Assembly (NCBI RefSeq): GCF_002160135.1
Contig: NZ_NFJZ01000007.1
Span: forward strand, 62,001-126,000
From: Lachnoclostridium sp. An196
Lineage (GTDB): Bacteria > Bacillota > Clostridia > Lachnospirales > Lachnospiraceae
Length of the DNA stretch: 64,000 bases
Direction of reading: 5' to 3'
Below are positions 8,313 to 16,398 of the stretch, piece after piece. The first letter of the stretch is position 1. Every line of letters starts with the position of its first letter. A model generated the notes under the pieces. The model was not told the DNA's origin. It made no database searches and was given only the letters and a program-made list of their open reading frames with translations. The position numbers were made by a program, and so were the translations under genes.

Positions 8313-9971
8313 CTATGCATCTGCTTCTTTCAAATGTTTTACATAGAGATTCCGGATTCCTTCATATTCTCCAAGTCCTCTCAGAACGCAGGAAACCTGA
8401 AATCCCTCTGCCTCGAACCGGCTTCTCCAGGAATCCTCGTCATCGCTGGACATATCGTTGATGGCGTGATCCCCGGCAACCACCATGAAAGGCGCCAGTC
8501 TCACCTTTTTCGCTCCATACGCATGCACCAGCTTCATCAGCGTCTCCAGGGACGGATATGCTTCTACCGTACCCAGAAACACATTGGAATATCCCATATC
8601 CTTGAAACGATAATCCAGCGCCGCATAAATCGAATTCGCATAGTGGGTCGTACCGTGTCCCATGAAGATCAGGGCTTCTTCTTCTGAAAGGTCCTGATAT
8701 TCCTCCATCAAAGCACGAACCACTTCTTCGGAATCTTCTTCGCTGGTCAGCAGAGGATTTCCAAACGCGATCCGGTCAAAACGCCCCTGAAAAGCCAGCA
8801 TATCCTGGATCATCAGGTCATTTTCCACTCCGTTGATCACATGCGTGGGCTGTACCAACACTTCCGTGATCCCGTCTTCCAGCATCCTCTGCGCCGCTTC
8901 CGTCACCGTATCAATATGCACGCCGTCCCTTTTCTGAATCTTCCGGATAATCATGCCGCTGGTCCACGCGCGATACAATGCGCAGTCCGGAAATGCGCGC
9001 CGGATATCATCTTCGATAACGTCAATCGTCTTCTCTCTGGTCTCATTGACACTGGTGCCGAAGCTGACCACCAGTATGCCTTTCTTTTCTTCTTTATTCA
9101 TATCCCGTATTCCTCCTGTATATATGGGTCTTTCTGTCCGGGCGATATAATCTTCCAGTGTCTTCAGATTTCTCGGAAAAGGCAGGTCCGCTTTCAGGAT
9201 TCCTTTCCTGCACAGACTGTCAAATAATTTCAGTGCTGCCGGCTGTTCCAGGTTCGTCATCTCAAGCGCGGTCCGGTTGGCAAATACCTCTTCCGGACTT
9301 CCTGAAACAAGCACTCTCCCTTCGTGAAATAAAAAAACATCATCTGCCCAGCCATAGGCAAAATCCACATCATGAGTAGATACCACCACGGTAATCCCTT
9401 CCTCAGCCAGCCGGTCCACGATCCGGCGCACCATCCCTGCATGTTTCGGATCCAGCGCCGCCGCCGGCTCATCGAAGAAGATGACCTCCGGACGCATTAC
9501 CAGAATATCCGCGATGGATACCTGCTTTTTCTGTCCTCCGCTCAGGGCATGAACCGGTCTGTTCCGGAAAGGCGTGATTTCCAGTTCACGGATCACCCGT
9601 TCCACTTCCTGCGCCGCTTCTTCATCCGGCACGCCAAGATTCAGGATCCCGAAAGAAATCTCCTGATAAACGCTGGCCGAAAAAAGCTGATTTTCCGGAT
9701 CCTGGAACACGATGCCTACCTTGCGTCTCAGTTCCAGCAATCCTTTCTTATCATAGGATACCGGATTTCCGTCATAATATAAAGTCCCTTTCTGCGGTTT
9801 ATGAATTCCGTTGCAGCACAGGAAAAACGTGGACTTCCCTGCTCCGTTGGCTCCCATCAGCGCAATCCTGCGCCCCTTCCTCAGCTCCAGGGACAAGCCC
9901 CGGAGCGCGTGGGCCTCTTCTCCATCATAAGAAAACCACAGATCCTCTGCCTTTATAATCACATCACCCAT
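8313..9971 (-). CDS. cbiO-cbiK: In-frame fusion: cobalt ECF transporter ATPase (CbiO) + anaerobic cobalt chelatase (CbiK)
   Basis: One 552-residue open frame carries two proteins. Residues 1-280 are an ABC ATPase: Walker A GANGAGKST at 40-48, Q-loop near 89, signature LSGGQKKQ at 142-149, Walker B IFFDEP at 163-168 and H-loop His199. Residues 291-552 are a full-length CbiK-type sirohydrochlorin cobaltochelatase, which inserts Co2+ in the anaerobic B12 pathway; GHGTTHYANS holds a likely catalytic histidine. At the junction there is an intact AGGAGG (9111-9116) 9 bases before ATG 9101 (Met291), so free CbiK could also be made. No stop separates the parts. It overlaps cbiQ by 13 bases. Confidence 0.88.
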   Translation of the reverse strand: MGDVIIKAEDLWFSYDGEEAHALRGLSLELRKGRRIALMGANGAGKSTFFLCCNGIHKPQKGTLYYDGNPVSYDKKGLLELRRKVGIVFQDPENQLFSASVYQEISFGILNLGVPDEEAAQEVERVIRELEITPFRNRPVHALSGGQKKQVSIADILVMRPEVIFFDEPAAALDPKHAGMVRRIVDRLAEEGITVVVSTHDVDFAYGWADDVFLFHEGRVLVSGSPEEVFANRTALEMTNLEQPAALKLFDSLCRKGILKADLPFPRNLKTLEDYIARTERPIYTGGIRDMNKEEKKGILVVSFGTSVNETREKTIDVIEDDIRRAFPDCALYRAWTSGMIIRKIQKRDGVHIDTVTEAAQRMLEDGITEVLVQPTHVINGVENDLMIQDMLAFQGRFDRIAFGNPLLTSEEDSEEVVRALMEEYQDLSEEEALIFMGHGTTHYANSIYAALDYRFKDMGYSNVFLGTVEAYPSLETLMKLVHAYGAKKVRLAPFMVVAGDHAINDMSSDDEDSWRSRFEAEGFQVSCVLRGLGEYEGIRNLYVKHLKEADA

Positions 9972-10741
9972 CCTGTCAACCTCCCTGCCAGCAAAATTAA
10001 AAGTATAAATTCAAATACGGCAATCGCTGCGATCTCACGCGCTTTTGGCGGATAATCTTCCTTCAGTACCCGGATCGTTCCATCATAACATCTGGCTTCC
10101 ATAGCGTCATACAGCGCATTGGACTTCTTAAGCGCCCTCAAAAGAAGCGCGGACGCCATCTGCCCGAAAGAATGGCATGCCGTCCGGAAATCTTTGTTGC
10201 CCAGCCGCGCGTTCTGCGCCGTTGTCATGGCAGAAGCAATATCCAGAAGGACAAAAATAAACCGGTAAATCAAAAGCATCAGTTCAATGATCAGCCTGGG
10301 ACAGCGGCAGTATCCAAGAACGGTCAGGATATCTGTCATCGGAGTGGAAAGACTCAGGAAATACAGGCAGGAGACTCCGGCCAGCGCCGTAACGATCAGC
10401 CTCGCCGTCCGCAGAGCTCCGGCAGCGCTTCCTGTTATATACCATCCTCCCAAAGGCACGGCAAAAAGATCTAACGGAACTCTCGACACATTGATCATAA
10501 TCGCCAATGTACTAAGTATGAGAAATCCCAGAGGCCACATAAGCATTTTCCTATAACGCGAGAAAGGGAGCCCTCCCTTTCTTACGGTCAGGACCCCCAT
10601 CACCGCCAGAACTGCCGCAGAAATCACAAAGGATTGCCCCGCGATACAGATCAGCAGCGTAATGACTGCCAGTGCAAATTTTTCCGAAGCATTGACATAA
10701 CGCAGCCTGCTGGTATAACAGAATTTATCAATTGCTATCAT
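9959..10741 (-). CDS. cbiQ: Cobalt ECF transporter transmembrane component CbiQ
   Basis: A 260-residue T-component with about five membrane helices and the cytoplasmic region around MEARCYDGTIRV, which contains the Ala-Arg-x motif used to dock the ATPase. It couples CbiO ATP hydrolysis to the CbiM substrate unit. It overlaps cbiO by 13 bases and cbiN by 14, so the importer genes are one translational unit. Confidence 0.92.
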   Translation of the reverse strand: MIAIDKFCYTSRLRYVNASEKFALAVITLLICIAGQSFVISAAVLAVMGVLTVRKGGLPFSRYRKMLMWPLGFLILSTLAIMINVSRVPLDLFAVPLGGWYITGSAAGALRTARLIVTALAGVSCLYFLSLSTPMTDILTVLGYCRCPRLIIELMLLIYRFIFVLLDIASAMTTAQNARLGNKDFRTACHSFGQMASALLLRALKKSNALYDAMEARCYDGTIRVLKEDYPPKAREIAAIAVFEFILLILLAGRLTGWVM

Positions 10742-11060
10742 GTCCGTCTGCTTCCTTTTTCATCCATTTCTTCCGTTCCACAAGCCGTCCCATGCAGAAT
10801 GCGATGATACCGACTCCGATTCCTGTCTGGATGCAGAAAAAAAGACTCTCTACTTCTCCGGGAAGTTCGCCGCCGATCACAGTTTCCAGCACAGGCGTGA
10901 ACCAGGGCTCATATTCGTCTCCTGTAATCTCTTCCACCATCACAGACCCTGCGTCATCGGACCCGCCGAATTCCGCTCCCCTTAAGGCAAACAGGGGCAC
11001 TGCCGCGATCAGCACCACGGCAAGGATCAATATCAATACCGTCTTCGTATTTTTTGTCAT
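10728..11060 (-). CDS. cbiN: Cobalt transporter accessory subunit CbiN
   Basis: A 110-residue protein with two membrane helices (residues about 7-25 and 78-95) and an extracytoplasmic loop. The loop holds EFGGSDDAG and YEPWFTPV, and PGEVESLFFCIQTGIGVGII follows, the standard CbiN pattern. It assists metal loading of CbiM. It starts one base after the cbiM stop and overlaps cbiQ by 14 bases. Confidence 0.9.
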   Translation of the reverse strand: MTKNTKTVLILILAVVLIAAVPLFALRGAEFGGSDDAGSVMVEEITGDEYEPWFTPVLETVIGGELPGEVESLFFCIQTGIGVGIIAFCMGRLVERKKWMKKEADGHDSN

Positions 11061-11061
11061 T

Positions 11062-11811
11062 CTACTTTTCCTCCCCGATAAAACGAAGTTCTTTCAATTC
11101 CGGGCTCGCATAAGATTCCAGACCGATCATGACCGCCACCGTGATCAGTCCCTCGATCACTGCCAGCGGAATCTGCGTCGGAGCAAATACTCCCAGGAAT
11201 TTTATCAGGGAAGCCCCCACTCCGCCTGCCTCGGAAGGATAGCAGATGGCAAGCTGAAAACTGGTCACGCAATATGTAAAAAGATCACCCAGCGCCGCCG
11301 CCAGGAAAATGCTGACTCTCCGGTTCACACGGCATTTTTTTAACAGCCGGAAGACACCATAGGAAACAAACGGGCCGGCAATCGCCATGGAAAATGTATT
11401 GGCTCCAAGAGTGGTCAGTCCTCCATGAGCGAGGAGCACTGCCTGAAACACCAACACGATGATTCCCAGAATAGAAACCGCCGATGGTCCGAATAAAAGG
11501 GCCCCCAGCCCGGTGCCCGTCATATGTGAACAGCTTCCTGTTGCCGACGGAATCTTCAGAGAAGAGATCACAAAAATAAACGCGCCCGACATGGCAAGCA
11601 GGATCATGGTCTTCCGATGCTCGTTTATGGTTCTGCGTATGGAAAAGAATCCCGCCGCCAGAAACGGAACGCAGAGGATTCCCCAAATCACACAATACTG
11701 TACCGGCAGATAGCCTTCCATAATATGCATGGCATTGGCCGCCGGAGCGATCCCAAAGGTAAGGGCAAACACAGCCGCCAGAGCCACTGTTCTTTTTTCT
11801 GTCTTTTTCAT
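11062..11811 (-). CDS. cbiM: Cobalt ECF transporter S-component CbiM
   Basis: A 249-residue membrane protein that binds cobalt and gives the importer its specificity. A signal peptide (residues 1-27, ending ANA) would expose Met28-His29 (MHIMEGYLP). In this family the mature N-terminal Met-His amino groups and a later histidine (here near HMTGTGLGALLFGP) coordinate the metal. It is first in the minus-strand order cbiM-N-Q-O/K. I found no cobalamin riboswitch in the 230 bases upstream. The chelatase fused downstream argues for cobalt rather than nickel. Confidence 0.92.
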   Translation of the reverse strand: MKKTEKRTVALAAVFALTFGIAPAANAMHIMEGYLPVQYCVIWGILCVPFLAAGFFSIRRTINEHRKTMILLAMSGAFIFVISSLKIPSATGSCSHMTGTGLGALLFGPSAVSILGIIVLVFQAVLLAHGGLTTLGANTFSMAIAGPFVSYGVFRLLKKCRVNRRVSIFLAAALGDLFTYCVTSFQLAICYPSEAGGVGASLIKFLGVFAPTQIPLAVIEGLITVAVMIGLESYASPELKELRFIGEEK

Positions 11812-11947
11812 TCTGTCTTAATATCCTCCGTTCATTCGCAACTGATAGCATTTTATCATTAATTCCTGTAAAAGTCCATGCGTGAGGTATAATATATCGT
11901 TATATCTCGTTCCGACTCTGTAAAAAATGGCCTTCTGGCAGAATTTA

Positions 11948-11976
11948 TTGACAAATTCATTTTTTCTTTCTATAAT
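11948..11976 (+). promoter_or_regulatory. Sigma-A promoter of the DUF6465 gene
   Basis: A perfect TTGACA (11948-11953) and a perfect TATAAT (11971-11976) are 17 bases apart. They lie about 66 bases before the start at 12042, whose ribosome site is GAGGAGGAAATG. One of the strongest promoter matches in the window, suggesting high, constitutive expression. Confidence 0.85.
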
Positions 11977-12041
11977 CATCTATGACCGGAATGCTTAGAC
12001 ATCTTAGGATTTTTATATGAGTTTTGAGGAGGAAATGAAAA

Positions 12042-12353
12042 ATGGCAAGACCAAAAAAAGCCACTACGGCTGCTGCAGCCGCACCGGCAAAGGCCGCTGA
12101 GACAAAAGCTGCCGCCACGACCGAGAAAAAGGCAGCTCCGAGAAAGACTTGCAAGACTTCTGTATGCGTAGAGATGAACGGCTTAAGCGTTGCTGTTGCC
12201 GATATCCAGAACGCAGTGAAGAAAGCGGTAAAAGACCAGGGGCTGGAAGCTTCCGAACTGAAAATCTACGTAAACGCGCAGGAACAGGCTGCTTACTACA
12301 CCGTAGACGGAGAAGGCGGACAGACCTATAAAGTAGATCTGAAAACCTTATAA
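12042..12353 (+). CDS. DUF6465 family small basic protein
   Basis: A 103-residue protein with two parts. Residues 1-38 are an Ala/Lys-rich, low-complexity tail resembling histone-like tails. Residues 40-103 form a small globular domain (VCVEMNGLSVAVADIQNAV, then LEASELKIYVNAQEQAAYYTV) typical of DUF6465, common in Clostridia. Function is unknown; the basic tail suggests nucleic acid or polyanion binding, which is inference. It has its own strong promoter and terminator, so it is monocistronic. Confidence 0.8.
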   Translation: MARPKKATTAAAAAPAKAAETKAAATTEKKAAPRKTCKTSVCVEMNGLSVAVADIQNAVKKAVKDQGLEASELKIYVNAQEQAAYYTVDGEGGQTYKVDLKTL

Positions 12354-12375
12354 TTCACATAAAGCTAATCTCAAA

Positions 12376-12412
12376 AAAGCGGTCTACCAAAATTGGTTGG
12401 CCGCTTTTTCCA
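12376..12412 (+). terminator. Rho-independent terminator after the DUF6465 gene
   Basis: AAGCGGTCTACCAA pairs imperfectly with TTGGTTGGCCGCTT, followed by a T-run. The A-run on the other side means it could also stop the convergent AraC gene, which ends at 12464. Confidence 0.8.
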
Positions 12413-12463
12413 ATTCGTCTTTTACTGATTAGAAATGTGAATTCAATACTATCTGAATTTTCT

Positions 12464-13366
12464 TCAGACAGTCCTTGATGAAATGGAATAGCCCTTCCGG
12501 TATTCCATAGGCGTGCACCCCATCTTTCTGCGGAAGATTCTGGAATAATAACCCGGATTTCCAAACCCTACCATACCTGAGATCTGAGTCACATCCATCT
12601 GGGTCTGGCGGAGCAGTTCCAGACTCTTCTCAATACGGTAATTCAGCAGATACTCAAACATTGTCTCATTCATACAGCGTTTGAACATACGGCAGCACTC
12701 GCTTCTGCACAGATGGATCTGATCCGCCAGATCTTTCAGGGTGATTTTATCCGTATAATGTTTCTGGATATATTCCATGATCGTCCGGATCCGTTCCATA
12801 TCCCGTCCGCGTTCTTTTCCTTCTTCTCCGCCGATTTCCACATGTTCAAAAATACTTCTCCATATCTCCAAAAGTTCAATCTGCATCTGCAGTTCCATGG
12901 AGGCAGGGCGTTCCTTATCCAGAATCCGGATCTTCTCGATCCGTTCCAGAATCTGATTCTGCCAGTCTTTTTCCGGTTCCAGCAAAATGGATGCCAGCGC
13001 AGGATCTTTTAAAACAGGATTCATATATTTCTCCTGAATAATGCTGGAAGAATAACCATACAGAAAACGGGGATGCACCGTAACGGACAGATAACTGCAG
13101 TCTCCTCCCCCGATCCCCCGTCCGCTGTGCAGCATATTAGAGTTGCAGAAAAGTCCCTGTCCCTTTTTCAGATGATAGAGATTGTCATTGACCTGATAGG
13201 CAATTTCCCCGTCCATCACCAGGGTCAGTTCCACTTCCGGATGCCAGTGCCACAGAAAAGATCCCGTCTCAAAATAAGACAATCTTTCATAGCTGACCAG
13301 CAGCGGAAATCCATAATTTCCGTGAGGCTTCAGCTCTTTTTTCTCCTGATTGATCTGTAATTGCAT
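12464..13366 (-). CDS. AraC-family transcriptional regulator, probably of galactose genes
   Basis: A 300-residue regulator with an N-terminal cupin-like sensing domain (residues about 20-120, with WHWHPEVELTLV and YHLKKGQGLFCNSNMLHSG) and a C-terminal double HTH (about 195-295). The second helix segment ends in VGFGNPGYYSRIFRRKMG and TPMEYRK, the AraC signature. It is divergent from galK across a 112-base spacer with a 16-bp perfect palindrome. The position suggests it controls galK-galT in response to a sugar; the ligand is not shown by sequence. Confidence 0.85.
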   Translation of the reverse strand: MQLQINQEKKELKPHGNYGFPLLVSYERLSYFETGSFLWHWHPEVELTLVMDGEIAYQVNDNLYHLKKGQGLFCNSNMLHSGRGIGGGDCSYLSVTVHPRFLYGYSSSIIQEKYMNPVLKDPALASILLEPEKDWQNQILERIEKIRILDKERPASMELQMQIELLEIWRSIFEHVEIGGEEGKERGRDMERIRTIMEYIQKHYTDKITLKDLADQIHLCRSECCRMFKRCMNETMFEYLLNYRIEKSLELLRQTQMDVTQISGMVGFGNPGYYSRIFRRKMGCTPMEYRKGYSISSRTV

Positions 13367-13390
13367 AAAATCTCAATATCCTTCCATTTT

Positions 13391-13434
13391 ATAAGAATAT
13401 TCTTATTGATTTCTTTATCCTTTCTCATTATATT
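13391..13434 (+). promoter_or_regulatory. galK promoter with adjacent palindromic operator
   Basis: ATAAGAATATTCTTAT (13391-13406) is a perfect 16-bp palindrome. It abuts a promoter: TTGATT (13406-13411), 17 bases, TATATT (13429-13434). A regulator bound there would touch the -35 box and could govern galK and its divergent AraC neighbour. Confidence 0.65.
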
Positions 13435-13478
13435 GAAATCAGAAACTGATTGTCAACCACACAAAGGGGGAAAACATT

Positions 13479-14654
13479 ATGGCAGTATCTGTTCAGGAAC
13501 TGAAAGACAAATTCAAAGAATTATTTGGCGGAGAAGGCGATATCCATGCCTACTTCGCGCCGGGACGCGTAAACCTGATCGGCGAACATACGGATTACAA
13601 CGGCGGACACGTTTTTCCGTGCGCATTGACCATCGGCACTTACGGGATTATCCGTCCCCGTGCAGACCGAAAACTTCGTTTCTATTCTGTTAACTTTTCC
13701 GGACTGGGAATTATTGAGACTTCCCTGGACGAACTGGTTCCGGAGGAGGCCGCGGACTGGACCAACTATCCGAAGGGGGTTATGTGGACATTTGAAAAAA
13801 GAGGATATCACCTTCCGACAGGCGCCGATATCCTGATCTATGGAGATATCCCGGCCGGAAGCGGTCTCTCTTCTTCCGCATCTCTGGAAGTCCTGACCGG
13901 CCTGATGCTGCGCGATACATTCGGCTTTGATATCTCTATGGTGGATCTGGCTCTGATCGGACAGTATTCGGAAAACAATTTTAACGGTATGAACTGCGGC
14001 ATCATGGATCAGTTTGCCTCCGCCATGGGAAAAAAAGACTGCGCAATCTTTCTGGACACCGCTACTCTGGAATATGAATACGCTCCCATAAAACTTCCGG
14101 ATGCCAAAATCGTTATCACCAACAGCAAAGTCAAACACAGCCTGGTTTCTTCTGCCTACAACGACCGCAGACGGGAATGCGAGACGGCTCTGAAAGAGCT
14201 GCAGGCAGTTGTGGACATCAAAACACTGGGCGATCTGACGGAAGAACAGTTTGAAGCGCATAAAGACGCGATCCAGGATCCGGTCTGCCGGAAGCGCGCA
14301 AAACACGCCGTCTACGAAAATCAGCGGACGATCCGCGCCGTAGACGCGCTGAAAGCGAACGACATCGAGACATTTGGCCGTCTTATGAACGAGACCCATA
14401 TATCACTCCGGGACGACTTTGAAGTATCCTGCGCAGAGACAGATCTGCTGGCAGAGCTGGCCTGGCAGGTTCCCGGCGTGCTTGGCTCCCGGATTACCGG
14501 AGGCGGTTTCGGCGGATGTACCGTCAGCATCGTGAAGAACGAATCTGTGGATCTCTTTATCCAGTCTCTGGACAGACCTTATGAAGAGAAGACCGGACAC
14601 AAAGCAGAGTTTTATGTAGTAGATGTAGGCGACGGCGCACACGCGCTGGATTAA
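13479..14654 (+). CDS. galK: Galactokinase
   Basis: A 391-residue GHMP kinase that phosphorylates galactose at C1 (Leloir pathway). The signature PGRVNLIGEHTDYNGG begins near residue 27. The ATP loop DIPAGSGLSSSASLEV lies near 125, the NNFNGMNCGIMDQFAS region near 165, and motif 3 (RITGGGFGGCTVS) near 345. The ribosome site is AAAGGGGG. It is followed after 18 bases by galT, so they form one operon. Confidence 0.97.
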   Translation: MAVSVQELKDKFKELFGGEGDIHAYFAPGRVNLIGEHTDYNGGHVFPCALTIGTYGIIRPRADRKLRFYSVNFSGLGIIETSLDELVPEEAADWTNYPKGVMWTFEKRGYHLPTGADILIYGDIPAGSGLSSSASLEVLTGLMLRDTFGFDISMVDLALIGQYSENNFNGMNCGIMDQFASAMGKKDCAIFLDTATLEYEYAPIKLPDAKIVITNSKVKHSLVSSAYNDRRRECETALKELQAVVDIKTLGDLTEEQFEAHKDAIQDPVCRKRAKHAVYENQRTIRAVDALKANDIETFGRLMNETHISLRDDFEVSCAETDLLAELAWQVPGVLGSRITGGGFGGCTVSIVKNESVDLFIQSLDRPYEEKTGHKAEFYVVDVGDGAHALD

Positions 14655-14672
14655 AGAAAGGGGGCGCCATCC

Positions 14673-16160
14673 ATGTTGTCAGAGCAGATTGCCGCTCTGG
14701 TACAGTACGGAATCTCTTCCGGCCTGCTGCCAGAATGCGAAAAAATATATACCACCAACCTTCTTCTGGATCTGTTCAGAGAAGACGAGTATACAGAACC
14801 GGAGACGGTTCCGGAAGAGTCCTTGGAAAATATCCTGAAACACCTCCTGGACGAAGCCTGCCGCCGGGGCATTATCGAAGACAGCATTACTTACCGGGAT
14901 CTTTTCGACACTAAGATCATGAACTGTCTGACCCCGAGGCCTTCCCAGGTGCAGCAGACTTTCTGGCAGAAATATCAGGAATCTCCGAAGGCAGCCACAG
15001 ACTATTTCTATAAGCTCAGCCAGGACAGCGATTATATCCGCCGCTACCGGGTATGCAAGGACCAGAAATGGAAAGTCGATTCTGAATATGGTGAAATAGA
15101 CATTACCATCAATCTGTCCAAGCCGGAGAAGGATCCCAAGGCGATTGCCGCTGCCAGAAACAGCAAGACTGCCGCTTATCCCAAATGCCAGCTCTGTATG
15201 GAGAATGAAGGGTACGCCGGAAGAGTGAACCATCCCGCCAGAGAAAACCACCGGATCATTCCAATCACCATTAACGGCAGCCGCTGGGGTTTCCAGTATT
15301 CGCCCTATGTATATTACAATGAGCACTGCATCGTGCTGAACGGAGAACACGTGCCGATGAAGATCGACCGTGCGGCATTCATGAAACTGTTCGACTTTGT
15401 ACGTCAGTTCCCGCATTATTTTCTGGGTTCCAACGCAGATCTTCCCATCGTGGGCGGATCGATCCTGAGCCATGACCATTTCCAGGGCGGCAACTATACC
15501 TTTGCCATGGCAAAGGCTCCCATTGAGATTCCGGTAACCATTCCCGGATATGAAGACGTGGAATCCGGCATCTTAAAATGGCCTCTGTCTGTCCTCCGAA
15601 TCCGTCACAAGGATCCGGAACGCCTGATCGATCTGGCAGATCATGTTCTTCAGGAATGGAGAAACTATACCGATGCCGACGCATTTATTTTCGCTGAAAC
15701 AGACGGCGAACCGCACAACACGATCACGCCGATCGCCCGCAGAAAAGGAGACATGTACGAGCTGGACCTGACGCTTCGGAATAACATTACCACCAAGGAA
15801 CATCCTCTGGGCGTCTTCCACCCCCATGCGGAGCTCCACCACATCAAAAAGGAAAACATCGGCCTGATCGAAGTCATGGGACTGGCTGTGCTTCCTTCCC
15901 GTCTCAAGGCCGAAATGGCAGAACTGAAAAAATTCATTCTGGCCGGAAAGGATCCTGCCTCCGATGAAACTCTGGCAAAGCACGCAGATTGGGTAAAAGC
16001 ATTCCTTCCCCGATACAGCTCTGTCACAGAAGAAAACATCGAGCATATCCTGCAGCAGGAGATCGGAAAAGTATTTGTGAAGGTGCTGGAAGACGCCGGC
16101 GTCTACAAATGCACCAAAGAAGGCCGCGAAGCCTTCCTGAAATTTGTAAGGACTCTCTGA
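14673..16160 (+). CDS. galT: UDP-glucose-hexose-1-phosphate uridylyltransferase, class II
   Basis: A 495-residue GalT of the class II (Firmicutes) type, longer than and distinct from the E. coli enzyme. It exchanges UMP between UDP-glucose and galactose-1-phosphate. Seen in sequence are HDHFQGGNYTFAMAKAP near residue 268 and HPHAELHHIKKENIGLIEVMGLAVLP near 385, conserved in class II GalT. It ends the gal operon. galE is not in the window; a mutarotase-like gene lies at 22754. Confidence 0.95.
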   Translation: MLSEQIAALVQYGISSGLLPECEKIYTTNLLLDLFREDEYTEPETVPEESLENILKHLLDEACRRGIIEDSITYRDLFDTKIMNCLTPRPSQVQQTFWQKYQESPKAATDYFYKLSQDSDYIRRYRVCKDQKWKVDSEYGEIDITINLSKPEKDPKAIAAARNSKTAAYPKCQLCMENEGYAGRVNHPARENHRIIPITINGSRWGFQYSPYVYYNEHCIVLNGEHVPMKIDRAAFMKLFDFVRQFPHYFLGSNADLPIVGGSILSHDHFQGGNYTFAMAKAPIEIPVTIPGYEDVESGILKWPLSVLRIRHKDPERLIDLADHVLQEWRNYTDADAFIFAETDGEPHNTITPIARRKGDMYELDLTLRNNITTKEHPLGVFHPHAELHHIKKENIGLIEVMGLAVLPSRLKAEMAELKKFILAGKDPASDETLAKHADWVKAFLPRYSSVTEENIEHILQQEIGKVFVKVLEDAGVYKCTKEGREAFLKFVRTL

Positions 16161-16169
16161 TATTTTGCC

Positions 16170-16198
16170 TTGCAAAAAGGCAGGGAATCCGCTAAGAT
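16170..16198 (+). promoter_or_regulatory. Promoter of the ZTP-riboswitch transcript
   Basis: TTGCAA (16170-16175), a 17-base spacer and TAAGAT (16193-16198) place transcription start near 16205, just before the first paired arm of the riboswitch. It begins 9 bases after the galT stop, so the purine genes have their own transcript. Confidence 0.6.
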
Positions 16199-16204
16199 AA
16201 AAGA

Positions 16205-16330
16205 AAGAACTGCACGACTGGCGGAAAGCAGGGATATCCTGTGGTAGGGAAACCTACAGGGAGTGCAGATCATCAAGAAAGCCGACCGCCTGGGCGCATG
16301 CAGAATCTGCCTGCGTTCAGGCGGTTTTTC
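16205..16330 (+). ncRNA. ZTP (pfl) riboswitch
   Basis: The leader shows the pfl-motif layout. P1 is CTGCAC (16210-16215) with GTGCAG (16263-16268), and an internal hairpin is capped by GGGAAACC. After a linker comes the conserved 3' element GCCGACCGCCTGGGC (16281-16295), which forms the pseudoknot and ZMP site. These RNAs sense ZMP/ZTP, the purine intermediates that build up when 10-formyl-THF is short. The downstream genes are the two enzymes that consume ZMP, which fits exactly. ZTP binding should keep the 3' element out of the terminator and switch genes on. Confidence 0.93.
16285..16330 (+). terminator. Riboswitch-controlled intrinsic terminator
   Basis: ACCGCCTG (16285-16292), part of the riboswitch core, can instead pair with CAGGCGGT (16318-16325), followed by a T-run. 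The two pairings exclude each other, which is the expected anti-termination switch. Confidence 0.88.
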
Positions 16331-16346
16331 TGTGATTTACAATAAA

Positions 16347-16370
16347 CAGTTCGGGAGCCCTCCTGAACTG
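16347..16370 (+). other. Hairpin in the purine-gene leader
   Basis: CAGTTCGGGA and TCCTGAACTG (one G-U pair) with a GCCC loop form a 10-bp hairpin between the riboswitch terminator and the next gene. No T-run follows directly. It might stabilise the read-through mRNA. Confidence 0.5.
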
Positions 16371-16398
16371 TCACGATTTTCATCTTAAGGAGGAAGCT

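Noticed and set aside
11812-12041. Cobalamin riboswitch before cbiM
   Set aside because: Expected for a cobalt importer, but no B12-box or matching stems are visible in the 230 bases upstream.
16163-16182. Terminator after galT (TGCCTTGCAAAAAGGCA)
   Set aside because: The stem is short, no T-run follows, and the bases form the promoter of the riboswitch transcript.
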